Of a stretch of 64,000 nt of DNA, positions 1 to 9,512 are shown one piece after another. This stretch comes from an uncultured Lutimaribacter sp. (GTDB taxonomy: Bacteria > Pseudomonadota > Alphaproteobacteria > Rhodobacterales > Rhodobacteraceae): contig CAJXSO010000004.1 in assembly GCA_913061505.1 (NCBI GenBank), positions 1 to 64,000 of the forward strand, written 5' to 3'. The position numbers were made by a program, and so were the translations under genes. Below the pieces are notes generated by a model. That model was not told where the DNA came from. It worked only from the letters and a program-made list of their open reading frames with translations, and made no database searches. Position 1 is the first letter of the stretch. The number at the start of each line of letters is the position of its first letter.

Positions 1-2
1 GT

Positions 3-851
3 TTTGTTTTCACCTTCGGTCAAAACGCCACGGTTGCCGATTTTCAGCCTGGCCAAGACCAGATTGATCTATCTGCCTTTCCCATGCTGCGCAGCATCAG
101 CCAGCTGCAGGAAACCCCCCTCGAAGGGGGGGTGCGGCTGGGCTATTTTGGCACCGAGATCGATATTTACCATGTGGCGGGCCAAACACTGACTTTGGCC
201 GATGTCCTGCCCGATGGGCTGCCATGGCCCGACCGTATTTTTACGCTCGACACGGCCGAGATACCCCCACCAAACCTGCCCGCCACCCTATCGGTGCCGC
301 AGGGCCCGCCCCCTGCTGCGGGGCTGCCGGGGGTGATTACGCTGCGCGAAGGCCAAGAAACCCAAGATCTGGCCGTCACCGCGCTGCTTTTGCGCATGGG
401 CATGGGCGCGCCGCAGCCAATAGTGCGGGCTGAGGATGGCAGTTTTTCCTTGGGCCTGGGCCCGGGGCAGCAAGCGCGGCTTGAATTTCAGCGCCCCGTG
501 CAAACGGGCGATGGCGCCATCACCGTGGGCGATGCTTTGGCGGCCTTGCGCCTGGCGGTTGGCGTTGATCAGGCCCAAGATGCGCGCGGCAAGGCGCGGC
601 TGCTGGCGGCTGATTTCAATGGCGATGGGCGCGCCAGTGTGGGCGATGCGCTGGATATTTTGCGCATCGCCGTGGGGCTAAGCCCCAGCACCCCTTTGGC
701 ATGGCGCTATTTTGATGCCGACACGCTGCAGCTGCCCTTTGGGCGCAACGCCGTGCCCATAGACACCGGCGTTGCGGTTGTGGGCCTTGAGGCCCCGCAA
801 GAGCTGCAAGTGATCGAGATCTTGACCGGCGATGTGGATTTTTTCTTTTAA
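3..851 (+). CDS. C-terminal part of a secreted RTX-like protein with two dockerin-like repeats (5' end outside window)
   Basis: The frame is open from the left edge, so the N terminus lies outside the window. The first visible residues (FVFTFGQNATVADFQPGQDQ, then IDLSAF) resemble the last segment of RTX/hemolysin-type calcium-binding proteins, where a 'DF..G.D.IDLS' motif closes the beta-roll. Near nt 498-566 and 608-690 there are two related blocks, GDGAITVGDALAALRLAVG and NGDGRASVGDALDILRIAVG, with the Asp-x-Asn/Asp-Gly-Asp calcium loop and following helix of type I dockerin repeats. A calcium-dependent extracellular protein is inferred. It converges with the DUF2793 gene and overlaps it by 4 nt. 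Function is unknown; an exopolysaccharide-associated surface protein is a guess from position. Confidence 0.72.
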   Translation, partial: FVFTFGQNATVADFQPGQDQIDLSAFPMLRSISQLQETPLEGGVRLGYFGTEIDIYHVAGQTLTLADVLPDGLPWPDRIFTLDTAEIPPPNLPATLSVPQGPPPAAGLPGVITLREGQETQDLAVTALLLRMGMGAPQPIVRAEDGSFSLGLGPGQQARLEFQRPVQTGDGAITVGDALAALRLAVGVDQAQDARGKARLLAADFNGDGRASVGDALDILRIAVGLSPSTPLAWRYFDADTLQLPFGRNAVPIDTGVAVVGLEAPQELQVIEILTGDVDFFF

Positions 852-2611
852 TCCTCAAGCGGTGTAATGTGCAGATCGGGGGCCTGTGGCACGATGCTGG
901 TTGCGTCAAAATCGGGGCGGATGACCTTAAAATCGATTGCGCCCGCTTGTGGGCCGCTGTCGATCCGGCGTTGGGGGGCATAAGGGTGGCGCTGGATGCT
1001 AAGGTTGGCCACCCACAAGCGCTGGCTTGGGCCGGTATCGGGGTGGCCAGAGATGCCACCGGCGCGGTTCGAATAATTGGGCAGAATAATGGGCACAACG
1101 CTGGCGGTGCCGGGCGGAAAATTGCGCGCCGCGTTGGTGCCCGATTGATCGACCCCGCAAATGTAGTTTTCATACCGATACCACCGGTTTGACTGCGGCA
1201 AATAGGTGATGGGGAAATAGCTAAATTTCATCGAATTGCCCGTCTGGGTGTTGGCCAATGGGGTGCCAATGGGCCAAATGCCGCTGGGATCGTCTGGGTT
1301 GGCCATGCTGGCGGGCAATGGCTTGTTCAGGGTCAGCGTGCCGGTGGTTTTGTCGATTTGGCCCAGATCGAACAAATCCAGCTCTACGATGCGGCTATAA
1401 TGGCGGTAAAGCGCGCCCGAGGCATTGCGATAGCCAAAGATAATGATGCCGCGGTTGCTGGGGTTGGTGCTGCTCTCGTTCCAGCCGCTGGCATCTGTCA
1501 GCTGCACTACCGTATCGCCGGGGGCCAGGGGCGCGGCCAAGCTTGTAAGGCTGTCAAACCCCGATTGCTTAAAGCGCGCATGGTGTGTGGCCAAGATGGC
1601 ATGACCGTCGCAATCGAAAAAGTTTAGCCCCAACATCTGCATATGGCGATCGCCATTGGCAAACATGCTGGTGTCTTGGGCCACCCCTTCTTGGCGCAGA
1701 TCGCAGGATAAAATGTAGCACTGCGTCGGGTCTAGCGTGGTATTTTCCTGCAACTCCATGCTTTCGGTAAAATACCCCGTAAATACGAAACTGCCCCAGC
1801 CACCGGGCGACATGCCCGGATCAAAGCCAAAGGGCGCGGGCATGTTATAAGATGTGCCCATCGCGCCGTTGCCATTGATAATCAGGTTATCACCCAGCGC
1901 CTTTACATAGGTGGTGGTGGCCAGATCTGTGCTGCCAAATTCGGGCCGGGCCAGCCCCTGCACCCCTTGGGGAAAGCGCACTTGCCCGCTGGCGCCATCC
2001 ACCACCATTGCGGTGGTAAAAGCCTGGCCATCAACGCTGGTTTTCAAGGTGAAATCATCATTGCCCACACAGCCAAATTCTGCGCGCCCGGCCCAATCGG
2101 TTTGAAACAAAACCGAGGCCGTATCGGCGTTGCTGGCTTTGTTCAGCTTCAGCTGATGCCCGCCGCCGGCGTGGCTGAACAAGCTTGCCTGCCCCGCCAC
2201 CGCCAGGCTGTTGGCGCCCTCGGCGGTGGTGCCCACACCGATATGGGGCAGGTTTTGCAACTGCTGCTCGGTGGTGGCGGGCTGCCAGCTGCCATCGTGA
2301 AACACATGCAGCGCGGCCTGGTCTGCGACCCAGGCGCGCCAGCCCGGTTGGGGGGCCACAAATACCCAGGCACCATCTTGGCGCATCGCCAATTGGCCAG
2401 CCTGCCCCGCCCATGCGCCATTGGCGCCCGCGGGCAGGGCATATACCTGCCCATCGGTGGCCAGGCTGGGGGGTGTTTGCTGTGACAAGCTTTGCAGCGT
2501 CAGCTGCACCACCGCATCCAAAAGGCGCAGCGCCTCGTTATGGGTGACGTGCTTTTGTGCTTGCGATGGCTGGATGAAGGGTAACGAGAGGTTATGAGAA
2601 TTTTCAGACAT
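848..2611 (-). CDS. DUF2793 domain protein, 587 aa, phage-tail/surface-like
   Basis: The N-terminal ~100 residues match the DUF2793 pattern: LPFIQPSQAQKHVTHNEAL at the start, a linker listing tests of DGQVYALPAGANGAW type, then GWRAWVADQAALHVFHDGSW. DUF2793 proteins occur in alphaproteobacterial prophages and as stand-alone chromosomal genes. The remaining ~450 residues are Asn-, Gly- and aromatic-rich, with a region beginning NLIINGNGAMGT that looks like a beta-sandwich receptor- or carbohydrate-binding module as in tail spikes. No signal peptide is visible. It sits downstream of and in the same direction as the Wzc-like gene with an 88 nt gap, so co-transcription is possible. Role in polymer binding is inferred only. 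Confidence 0.75.
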   Translation of the reverse strand: MSENSHNLSLPFIQPSQAQKHVTHNEALRLLDAVVQLTLQSLSQQTPPSLATDGQVYALPAGANGAWAGQAGQLAMRQDGAWVFVAPQPGWRAWVADQAALHVFHDGSWQPATTEQQLQNLPHIGVGTTAEGANSLAVAGQASLFSHAGGGHQLKLNKASNADTASVLFQTDWAGRAEFGCVGNDDFTLKTSVDGQAFTTAMVVDGASGQVRFPQGVQGLARPEFGSTDLATTTYVKALGDNLIINGNGAMGTSYNMPAPFGFDPGMSPGGWGSFVFTGYFTESMELQENTTLDPTQCYILSCDLRQEGVAQDTSMFANGDRHMQMLGLNFFDCDGHAILATHHARFKQSGFDSLTSLAAPLAPGDTVVQLTDASGWNESSTNPSNRGIIIFGYRNASGALYRHYSRIVELDLFDLGQIDKTTGTLTLNKPLPASMANPDDPSGIWPIGTPLANTQTGNSMKFSYFPITYLPQSNRWYRYENYICGVDQSGTNAARNFPPGTASVVPIILPNYSNRAGGISGHPDTGPSQRLWVANLSIQRHPYAPQRRIDSGPQAGAIDFKVIRPDFDATSIVPQAPDLHITPLED

Positions 2612-2699
2612 GGGTCCCCGGTCCTGGCAAATATGCAGTCCGGGGAAAGATCTGTGTTAGTGCTTAGCGAATAGCTGACGCAGCGTGCGCTGCCCCACC

Positions 2700-4814
2700 T
2701 TAGTTGTCGTAATAAGACTGGTAGGCCCCATAGCTGTCGCCATAGCCATAGCGTTTCATGCCGCGTTTATCGATCTGGCCCAGCACCAGCCCCGAAACCC
2801 GCAGGTTCACCGCCTCGAGCGAGCGTAGCCCTTCGGCCACCTGGCGTTGTGTGGTGCTATCCCATTTCACGGTGTAAATAATCGCATCCACAGATTGCCC
2901 GATGACGCGCGCATCAGGCACGGCCAGCACTGGCGGGGTATCAATGATGATGCGGTCATAGCGGCCCCGCAGCTCTTTCAAAAAGCTGGCAAAGCGTTCG
3001 GATGAAAACAGATCTGCGGCGTTTACATTCGAACGCTCACCCACCAGCACATCGGCCTTAAGCTCGGGGTTATGGGCCACAACCTCGTCGAAAGTGGCAT
3101 TGCCCGCCAGAACCGAGAGGTAGCTTTTTTCTTTGTCGATATTGAAATATTCTTTAAACACCCGGCGGCGAATATCGCCTTCGATCAGCAAAACCCGCTC
3201 GCCCAGATGCGCGAAATTATGTGTCAGCGCCAGCGATTGGGTGGTTTTACCCTCGCCCGGCACCGATGAGGTAGACATAATCACCTGCGGTGCCTTGTCC
3301 AAATTGGCCAGCAACAAAGATGTTCGCAGGTTACGAATAGCTTCCGATGCGGCCGAGTTTGGTTTTTCTGTCACGTATTTCAGCAGGTTTGCACGCTTGC
3401 GCACAGGGATCGCCGGGATTTGCGCCAAAACAGAATGGCCGGTGGCGGCCTCTAGGGCCTCGGCGACGCGATAGGTGTTTTGCGACATCTCATAGGCGAT
3501 CACCCCGGCCGAGCCGATCATCAGGCCCACGATCAGCGACATCAGCAAAATGCGGCTTTTGCGCGGTGCCGATGGCACGCGGGGCACCACGGCCTCGCTC
3601 AGCACGCGGCTATCTGCCTGCTGGATACCTTGCTGCACGGTGGTTTCTTTCAGGCGCGTCAGGAATGCCTCGTAAATCAGGCGGCTGGCGTCGGCCTCGC
3701 GCTGCATCTGCTGCAGCGAAACCAATTCTTCGGATTGGGTTTTGATCCGCAGTTCCAGATCGATTGCACTGGCCTCGACCGCCTTGATTTGGCTCAGCGC
3801 GCGCTCGCGTTCCAGCGTCAGGCGCGCCACCAGCGCGTTGGCGCGTTCATCAAACCGGGCGGTGTTTTGCGTGTCGCGTGCAAGGGCGGTCAGCAGCCGG
3901 TCTTGGGCCAGTTCGGCCACAGTCACCCGGTCGCCGCGGCCCAGGGCGCCTTCGATGGCTTCCAGCCGCTCGACCGTGGCGGCAGCGTCTTGTTCCAGCT
4001 GCGTGCGTCTTTCGCGCAGCTCTTTCAGCTGGCGGTTCAGCGCCGCCAGGCCTTCTGGGCCTATCACGTTGGATTTGCTGGAAAACTCTTTCAGGCGTTC
4101 TTCGGCGGCTTCCAGTTCGGCCTGCAGGTCTGTGACCCGCTCGCTGAGCCAAACAGTGGCTTGTTCGGTTTTGTCGAACTTCACCTGAATCTGATCTTGA
4201 ATGTAAAGCTCGGCCAATGTGTTGGCGATCAAGGCGGAAACTTCGGGGTTTTGCGTGGTGACAGAAATCACAAACACATAGCTGCGCTGGGTGTTGGAAA
4301 CCGTAATTTTCCCCGCCAGGGCCTGCACTGCGTTTTCCACCAACCGTTCGCGGCTGGGTGGGGCGGGCGGCGGGCTGCTGGCGCCAAAAAGGCCCCGCAC
4401 GCCTGACACTGCTGCGCCCAGCGAGAATGTCGGCTTTTCGCGCAAAGTGTAATTGAATTCGGGGTATTGCAGCAGATCTAGCGCCTCGACCACCTGCTTG
4501 CGCAGTTTGCGCGACAAAAACACCTCGACCTCGGTGTTGATGGTGGCCATATCGCCCGACAGCCCGGTGACCACGCTGTCAATATCCATCACGTTTTGTT
4601 TGCGCGTCTCCAGCACAACCGAGGCGCTGGTGGTGTAGACAGGCACAGCCACCGCAAAGGCATACCACGCCCCCACAATCAGCGTTAGAAACCCGGCAAG
4701 CGCAATCCACAGTTTGCCACGCCAAAGCGTGCCAAGAATATTGCTAAGATCGATATCGTCGTCGGCGGCAAGCTGGGCGTTGGCAAGGGCGCTGGTGCGG
4801 TTTTCAACGGTCAT
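2700..4814 (-). CDS. Wzc/ExoP-type polysaccharide co-polymerase with tyrosine autokinase domain
   Basis: 704 aa inner-membrane protein. An N-terminal Wzz domain has a first membrane segment near residues 33-55. A long periplasmic coiled coil spans residues ~200-400, followed by a GNVR-type segment and a second membrane helix near 425-445. The cytoplasmic BY-kinase domain shows a Walker A motif (SSVPGEGKTTQSLAL), a Walker A' region (LLIEGDIRRR) and Walker B (RIIIDTPPV). The C terminus is a tyrosine cluster (YGYGDSYGAYQSYYDN), the usual autophosphorylation tail. Family members control chain length and export of capsule or exopolysaccharide with a Wza channel; a Wza-like gene lies at 10.2 kb. 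The start ATG follows an AT-rich 141 nt region shared with the upstream phosphatase gene. I am confident of the class; the polymer is unknown. Confidence 0.93.
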   Translation of the reverse strand: MTVENRTSALANAQLAADDDIDLSNILGTLWRGKLWIALAGFLTLIVGAWYAFAVAVPVYTTSASVVLETRKQNVMDIDSVVTGLSGDMATINTEVEVFLSRKLRKQVVEALDLLQYPEFNYTLREKPTFSLGAAVSGVRGLFGASSPPPAPPSRERLVENAVQALAGKITVSNTQRSYVFVISVTTQNPEVSALIANTLAELYIQDQIQVKFDKTEQATVWLSERVTDLQAELEAAEERLKEFSSKSNVIGPEGLAALNRQLKELRERRTQLEQDAAATVERLEAIEGALGRGDRVTVAELAQDRLLTALARDTQNTARFDERANALVARLTLERERALSQIKAVEASAIDLELRIKTQSEELVSLQQMQREADASRLIYEAFLTRLKETTVQQGIQQADSRVLSEAVVPRVPSAPRKSRILLMSLIVGLMIGSAGVIAYEMSQNTYRVAEALEAATGHSVLAQIPAIPVRKRANLLKYVTEKPNSAASEAIRNLRTSLLLANLDKAPQVIMSTSSVPGEGKTTQSLALTHNFAHLGERVLLIEGDIRRRVFKEYFNIDKEKSYLSVLAGNATFDEVVAHNPELKADVLVGERSNVNAADLFSSERFASFLKELRGRYDRIIIDTPPVLAVPDARVIGQSVDAIIYTVKWDSTTQRQVAEGLRSLEAVNLRVSGLVLGQIDKRGMKRYGYGDSYGAYQSYYDN

Positions 4815-4955
4815 ATTAATACAAATAACCCCTAGTTGTTATCGATTTAATTCACATATAATTTCGCAAATTACAACGCGGCAATTTCACAAATGTCTTA
4901 TCTGGGTTGTGTCAAAATTAGATGCATCGCCTGTGGCCTGCATGTGGCGCGTGGT

Positions 4956-5753
4956 TTAAGTGCTTAAAAAATCGCATTGATCGGGCCGCAGCCATGCGGC
5001 GGTAAGGCGCCCGGTCATATGCGCGCCGGTATCCACCGCAATGCGCCCATGGCGCAGGCTGGGGTTGGCCACGATTGTATGGCCATAGACCACGCTTAGC
5101 CCATCTTGGCGCGGTTTATCCAAAAATTCAGGATGGCCCCATATTTTAACATACGAGCGTTGCTTTTCAGGCGGCATTTCCGGGTCTAGCCCGGCATGCA
5201 CGCACACCATATTGCCGCTGCGCCACCACGCGGGCAGGGCTTTGACCCAGTTGATAATTTCTGCGGGCATGGCCTTTTCCAGCGCATTGGCGATTTCTAC
5301 CGAATCCTCGGCGGCCAGCGTTTTGGGCACACCGCGAATGCCATAGCTGGCCAGCGTTTCAAGCCCACCAAAACTAAGCCATCGGGCACCGCGCCCGGCG
5401 GGGTCTTCGAAAAACTCGAGCATCATTTTTTCGTGGTTGCCCATCAGGCACACGATGCCATCGCTATGCTCTTGCGACAGCGTAAAAAGCTGCTCCAGCA
5501 CCGCTGCAGAATTGGGGCCGCGATCAATCATGTCACCCAGCACCACCAAGGTTTCATCGCCCAACGCTGTGCTGTGCAGTTTTTCCATCAGCTGCGTCAG
5601 TAATTTATCGCAGCCATGAATGTCGCCAATGGCGAAAAAGGGTTTTTCTGGTGCCAAAACAGTGGTGTCGGGCAAGGGGGCGCTGGGCACGCCGGATTGT
5701 GGCGACAACCAATTTCGTAGTTTTCCAAGCACCAATGCAGACCTCGGTTTCAA
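4956..5753 (-). CDS. Calcineurin-like serine/threonine phosphatase family protein
   Basis: 265 aa with the full set of metallophosphoesterase motifs: GDIHGC near residue 43, GDMIDRG near 73, GNHEK near 105, and GHTIVANP plus DTGAHMTG near the C terminus. These residues bind the two-metal centre. The layout matches the bacterial PrpA/ApaH-like single-domain phosphatases. The furthest upstream start in frame is TTG at 5753, immediately preceded by an in-frame TGA; internal TTG or GTG codons a few residues later are also possible, and no ATG is available before the first motif. It is transcribed toward the Wzc gene, downstream of glmM on the same strand. Whether it acts on proteins or nucleotides cannot be told here. 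Confidence 0.85.
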   Translation of the reverse strand: MKPRSALVLGKLRNWLSPQSGVPSAPLPDTTVLAPEKPFFAIGDIHGCDKLLTQLMEKLHSTALGDETLVVLGDMIDRGPNSAAVLEQLFTLSQEHSDGIVCLMGNHEKMMLEFFEDPAGRGARWLSFGGLETLASYGIRGVPKTLAAEDSVEIANALEKAMPAEIINWVKALPAWWRSGNMVCVHAGLDPEMPPEKQRSYVKIWGHPEFLDKPRQDGLSVVYGHTIVANPSLRHGRIAVDTGAHMTGRLTAAWLRPDQCDFLST

Positions 5754-5812
5754 TCACGCCATCCGTCTGTGCGAAACTTTGCAACACTCGCGCCAGATGG
5801 TCCAGCCATGGG

Positions 5813-7153
5813 TTAGCTGGCCAGTTCAATCGCGCTGCAAATATCGTCGATGACAGCGCTTAATGTGTCTGGGTCTTCGGCCTCGCCCATCACGCGGATC
5901 AGTGGCTCGGTGCCAGATTTACGGATCAGCAAGCGCCCCGCACTGCCCAATGTTTTCTCGCCGCGGGTAATGGCCTGCTGCACGTTGTCTTGCACCAGCG
6001 GGTCAAACCCTGCGGCAAAGCGCACATTCTGCAGCTTTTGCGGCACCGGCTGGAACACTTTTGTAAGCTGGCTTGCGGCTTGCCCGGTTTCCACCATCGA
6101 GGCCAGCACCTGCAGCGCGGCAATCAGCCCATCGCCGGTTGTGGCATGATCGGTCATCACCAAATGGCCCGATTGCTCGCCGCCCAGGTTAAAGCCGTGC
6201 TGGCGCATGCATTCCACAACATAGCGATCGCCAACCGCGGTGCGTTCCAATGCGATGCCATGATCGTTTAAATGGCGCTCTAGCCCCAGGTTGGTCATCA
6301 CTGTTGCCACCAGCGTGTTATGGGCCAAGCGCCCCTCGCGGGCCCAGCGGGTGGCAATCAGGCCCATCAGCTGGTCGCCATCAACAACGGTGCCGGTTTC
6401 ATCCAGCAAGATCAGCCTGTCGGCATCGCCATCCAGGCAGATGCCCACATGGGCGCCTGTTTCGCGCACTTTTGCTGCGGCTTGTTCAGGCTGGGTCGAG
6501 CCACAGTTTTGGTTGATATTGGTGCCGTTTGGTTCAACACCCACGCGGATAACCTCGGCGCCCAGTTCCCACAGCACGGTGGGGGCCACCTTATAGGCGG
6601 CACCATTGGCGCAATCGACCACCACTTTCAGCCCATCCAGCCGCAAATGGCGCGGAAAGGTGGTTTTTGCATATTCCACATACCGCCCGCCGGCATCATC
6701 GATGCGTTTGGCGCGGCCAATATTTTCGGGGTGCGACAGGGTGATGTCGTGCTGCATGATCTGCTCGATCTCGGCTTCGGCCGCATCCGACAGCTTAAAC
6801 CCATCAGGCCCGAAAAACTTGATCCCGTTGTCATGCGCAGGGTTGTGGCTGGCGGAAATCATCACCCCCACATCCGCCCGCATCGAGCGGGTCAAATAGC
6901 CCACAGCCGGTGTTGGCACGGGGCCCAGCAAAAACACGTTCATCCCGGTCGAGGTAAACCCAGCGGTCAGCGCATTTTCCAGCATATAGCCCGACAGGCG
7001 CGTATCTTTGCCGATCACCACGCGGTGTTCTTGGTGATCGCGCCGAAAATACCGCCCAGCCGCCGAGGCCAGCCGCAAAACGGTTTCGGCCGTCATCGGG
7101 TGCGTATTGGCCCGGCCGCGAACGCCATCTGTTCCAAAAAGCTTGCGTGTCAT
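5813..7153 (-). CDS. glmM: Phosphoglucosamine mutase
   Basis: 446 aa, the normal length for GlmM. The N terminus [16 protein letters not shown] is diagnostic. The active-site serine loop ([16 protein letters not shown], residues ~100-115), the metal-binding loop (LDGDADR, ~240-247) and the C-terminal phosphate-binding loop ([14 protein letters not shown]) are all present. The enzyme converts glucosamine-6-phosphate to glucosamine-1-phosphate for UDP-GlcNAc, feeding peptidoglycan, lipid A and polysaccharides. It is the first gene of a minus-strand run that continues into the phosphatase, and it is divergent from the yjbH-like gene with 223 nt between them. Folding or export partners often found next to glmM (ftsH, folP) are not seen. 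Confidence 0.97.
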   Translation of the reverse strand: MTRKLFGTDGVRGRANTHPMTAETVLRLASAAGRYFRRDHQEHRVVIGKDTRLSGYMLENALTAGFTSTGMNVFLLGPVPTPAVGYLTRSMRADVGVMISASHNPAHDNGIKFFGPDGFKLSDAAEAEIEQIMQHDITLSHPENIGRAKRIDDAGGRYVEYAKTTFPRHLRLDGLKVVVDCANGAAYKVAPTVLWELGAEVIRVGVEPNGTNINQNCGSTQPEQAAAKVRETGAHVGICLDGDADRLILLDETGTVVDGDQLMGLIATRWAREGRLAHNTLVATVMTNLGLERHLNDHGIALERTAVGDRYVVECMRQHGFNLGGEQSGHLVMTDHATTGDGLIAALQVLASMVETGQAASQLTKVFQPVPQKLQNVRFAAGFDPLVQDNVQQAITRGEKTLGSAGRLLIRKSGTEPLIRVMGEAEDPDTLSAVIDDICSAIELAS

Positions 7154-7376
7154 GGGGTGCTTATCCTGTGTCGCAACTGACCCGCGTGTATTGCTTTGGG
7201 CTGGTTTTGTCTACCAGGGGGAAATTTGCCCGTTTTGCCGCGCTTTTTTCCGCCGATCGGGGCAATCGTGCAGCTTGGCACCAGATATAAAATTATCTCA
7301 GAAAATTTGGCATGAATGTTTGATTCTTCTTACAGACATGGGGTAACCAGTGTCTAAGTAAGACGGAGCTGCCACC

Positions 7377-9512
7377 GTGCTATTTCATCAAAGATCTCTG
7401 GCGTGGCCGATGGCGCGCAAGGGCTCTGTTGTATTTTTTGTTTCGTGTCTCGCAACATGGGTTCAGGCGAACCCGGCAGGATATACCTATTCGTCTTACG
7501 GCACCCCCGGCTTGATCGATATGCCCACAGCCGAGGTGGCAGAAGACGCCGAGCTGGGCGTTACCTACAGCAGCTCTGCTGCGGCAAACCGGGCCACGCT
7601 AACGTTTCAGCTGGCGCCGCGCCTGTCGGGTTCGTTTCGATACAGCATGATCGAAAACTGGTCAGCGGGCGGCGCGCTTTATGACCGCTCGTTCGATCTG
7701 CGCTATCAGCTGGTCGATGAACGTGCCGTGATGCCCGCGGTTGCCGTAGGGTTTCAAGATTTTATCGGCACCGGCGTTTATTCGGGCGAATATATCGCGG
7801 CCACCAAACATTTCGGCAGCGCGCTGGCGGTTACCGCTGGTATGGGCTGGGGGCGTTTGGGCAGCTACAAAGGCTTTGAAAACCCCCTGGGCGCCTTGGA
7901 CAGCCGGTTTGAAACGCGCCCAACAAGCCGCGCTGCGACAGGTGGCCAGATTGAAAGCGCAAAATGGTTTCGCGGCGATGCTGCCCTGTTTGGCGGTATC
8001 GCGTGGCGCGCCACCGACAAGCTGACGCTAAAGGCGGAATATTCCTCTGATGCTTATACGCGCGAAACCGGCGCTGCGGGGTTGTTTCAGCATAAAACGC
8101 CGCTGAATTTCGGTATCGATTACGCCTATCGCCCCGATCTGCACCTGCAGGCCTATGCGCTGCATGGCTCGGCTATTGGGTTTAACCTGAACATGCGCAT
8201 CAATCCGCGCAAGCCCGCGGTTTATGGCGGATCAGCGGGCGCGCCTTTGCCGGTTATGCCGCGGGCGGCGGGCGCCAGTGCCGATCTGGGCTGGGTCACC
8301 GATGCCGATCAGGCCCCCGCTATCCGCCAACGCCTGGCCGATTTGCTGGCGCGCGATGGCATGCAGCTAGAGGGGCTGGCGCTGGCCCCAACCGCGGCCA
8401 CCGTGCATATTCGCGTGCAACGTTATTTGAACCGCCCACAGGCCATCGGCCGCACAGCGCGCATTTTAACCTATGTTCTGCCTGCCTCGGTGGAAACCTT
8501 GCGCATTGTGCCCGTGGAAAATGGCATGCCCACCGCCGCTGTTACCCTGCAGCGCAGCCATGTCGAACAGTTCGAGCACGACCCAGATGGCGCATGGCGC
8601 ATGTTTGCCACCGCAGATATCGGCGATGGCACCGCCAATGCCGCCGCGGCCACCCCTGTGCCCGGGCTTTACCCGCGTTTGCGCTGGTCTTTGGGCCCCA
8701 GCGTAAAAGGCAGCTTGTTCGATCCTGATAACCCCGTGCGTTTGGATCTGAACGCCGGCTTGCTGGCAGCCTATGATATTGCGCCCGGTTTAACCCTGTC
8801 GGGGCAGCTGCAGCACCGCTTGGTTGGCAACCGCAACGAAAGCAGCCGCTTCGATCCGTCGGCCCTGCCGCGCGTGCGCTCGGATGCCAATATATATAAC
8901 AAGGCCGATACAGCCCTGTCTGACCTGACGCTGGGCTATTATTTCCGCCCCGGCGAGGCGCTTTATGGCCGGGTCACTGTGGGCTATCTGGAAAGCATGT
9001 ATGCCGGCCTTTCGACCGAGGTTTTGTGGAAGCCCGTCAACAGCCGTTTTGCCCTGGGCGCCGAGGTGAACCGCCTGCGCCAACGCGATTTCGACCAAGA
9101 TCTGGGCCTGCGTGCCTATCAGGTAACCACCGGCCACTTGTCGGCCTATTATGATTGGGGCCGTGGCTATCATACCCAGCTGGATCTGGGCCGCTATCTG
9201 GCCGGCGATTGGGGCGGCACCTTGCGGCTCGACCGCGAGTTTGCCAATGGCTGGCGCGTAGGGGCCTATGCCACGTTGACCGATGTCAGCGCCAGCGAAT
9301 TTGGTGAAGGCTCGTTTGACAAAGGCATTATGGTCACAATCCCGCTGGATCATGTGTTTGGCCGCCCCGTTGGGCGCAAAACCGAGGCGCTTTTGCAGCC
9401 GATCCTGCGCGATGGCGGCGCGCGGGTAAAGGTGGATGGGCGGCTTTATGAAAAGGTGCGCAGCTATCACCAACCCGAGATGCGCAAACAATGGGGGCGG
9501 TTCTGGCGATGA
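7377..9512 (+). CDS. YjbH-like exopolysaccharide biosynthesis outer-membrane protein
   Basis: 711 aa. A signal peptide occupies about residues 1-31 (GSVVFFVSCLATWVQA). The mature start (NPAGYTYSSYGTPGLIDMP) and the alternating pattern of aromatic beta-strands match the YjbH domain family, which is predicted to form an outer-membrane barrel. The start is GTG after GACGGAG with 8 nt spacing; an internal ATG ten codons later is the alternative. It overlaps the following lipoprotein gene by an ATGA junction, showing translational coupling. In Escherichia coli yjbEFGH acts in an exopolysaccharide pathway. Here yjbE and yjbG equivalents are not adjacent, and a Wza-like gene takes their place. Confidence 0.88.
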   Translation: MLFHQRSLAWPMARKGSVVFFVSCLATWVQANPAGYTYSSYGTPGLIDMPTAEVAEDAELGVTYSSSAAANRATLTFQLAPRLSGSFRYSMIENWSAGGALYDRSFDLRYQLVDERAVMPAVAVGFQDFIGTGVYSGEYIAATKHFGSALAVTAGMGWGRLGSYKGFENPLGALDSRFETRPTSRAATGGQIESAKWFRGDAALFGGIAWRATDKLTLKAEYSSDAYTRETGAAGLFQHKTPLNFGIDYAYRPDLHLQAYALHGSAIGFNLNMRINPRKPAVYGGSAGAPLPVMPRAAGASADLGWVTDADQAPAIRQRLADLLARDGMQLEGLALAPTAATVHIRVQRYLNRPQAIGRTARILTYVLPASVETLRIVPVENGMPTAAVTLQRSHVEQFEHDPDGAWRMFATADIGDGTANAAAATPVPGLYPRLRWSLGPSVKGSLFDPDNPVRLDLNAGLLAAYDIAPGLTLSGQLQHRLVGNRNESSRFDPSALPRVRSDANIYNKADTALSDLTLGYYFRPGEALYGRVTVGYLESMYAGLSTEVLWKPVNSRFALGAEVNRLRQRDFDQDLGLRAYQVTTGHLSAYYDWGRGYHTQLDLGRYLAGDWGGTLRLDREFANGWRVGAYATLTDVSASEFGEGSFDKGIMVTIPLDHVFGRPVGRKTEALLQPILRDGGARVKVDGRLYEKVRSYHQPEMRKQWGRFWR

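Noticed and set aside
3480-4406. A 308-codon + strand frame opposite the Wzc-like gene
   Set aside because: Composition (Phe/Gln/His/Gly-rich, no family) is that of a shadow frame, and the Wzc gene carries all kinase motifs.
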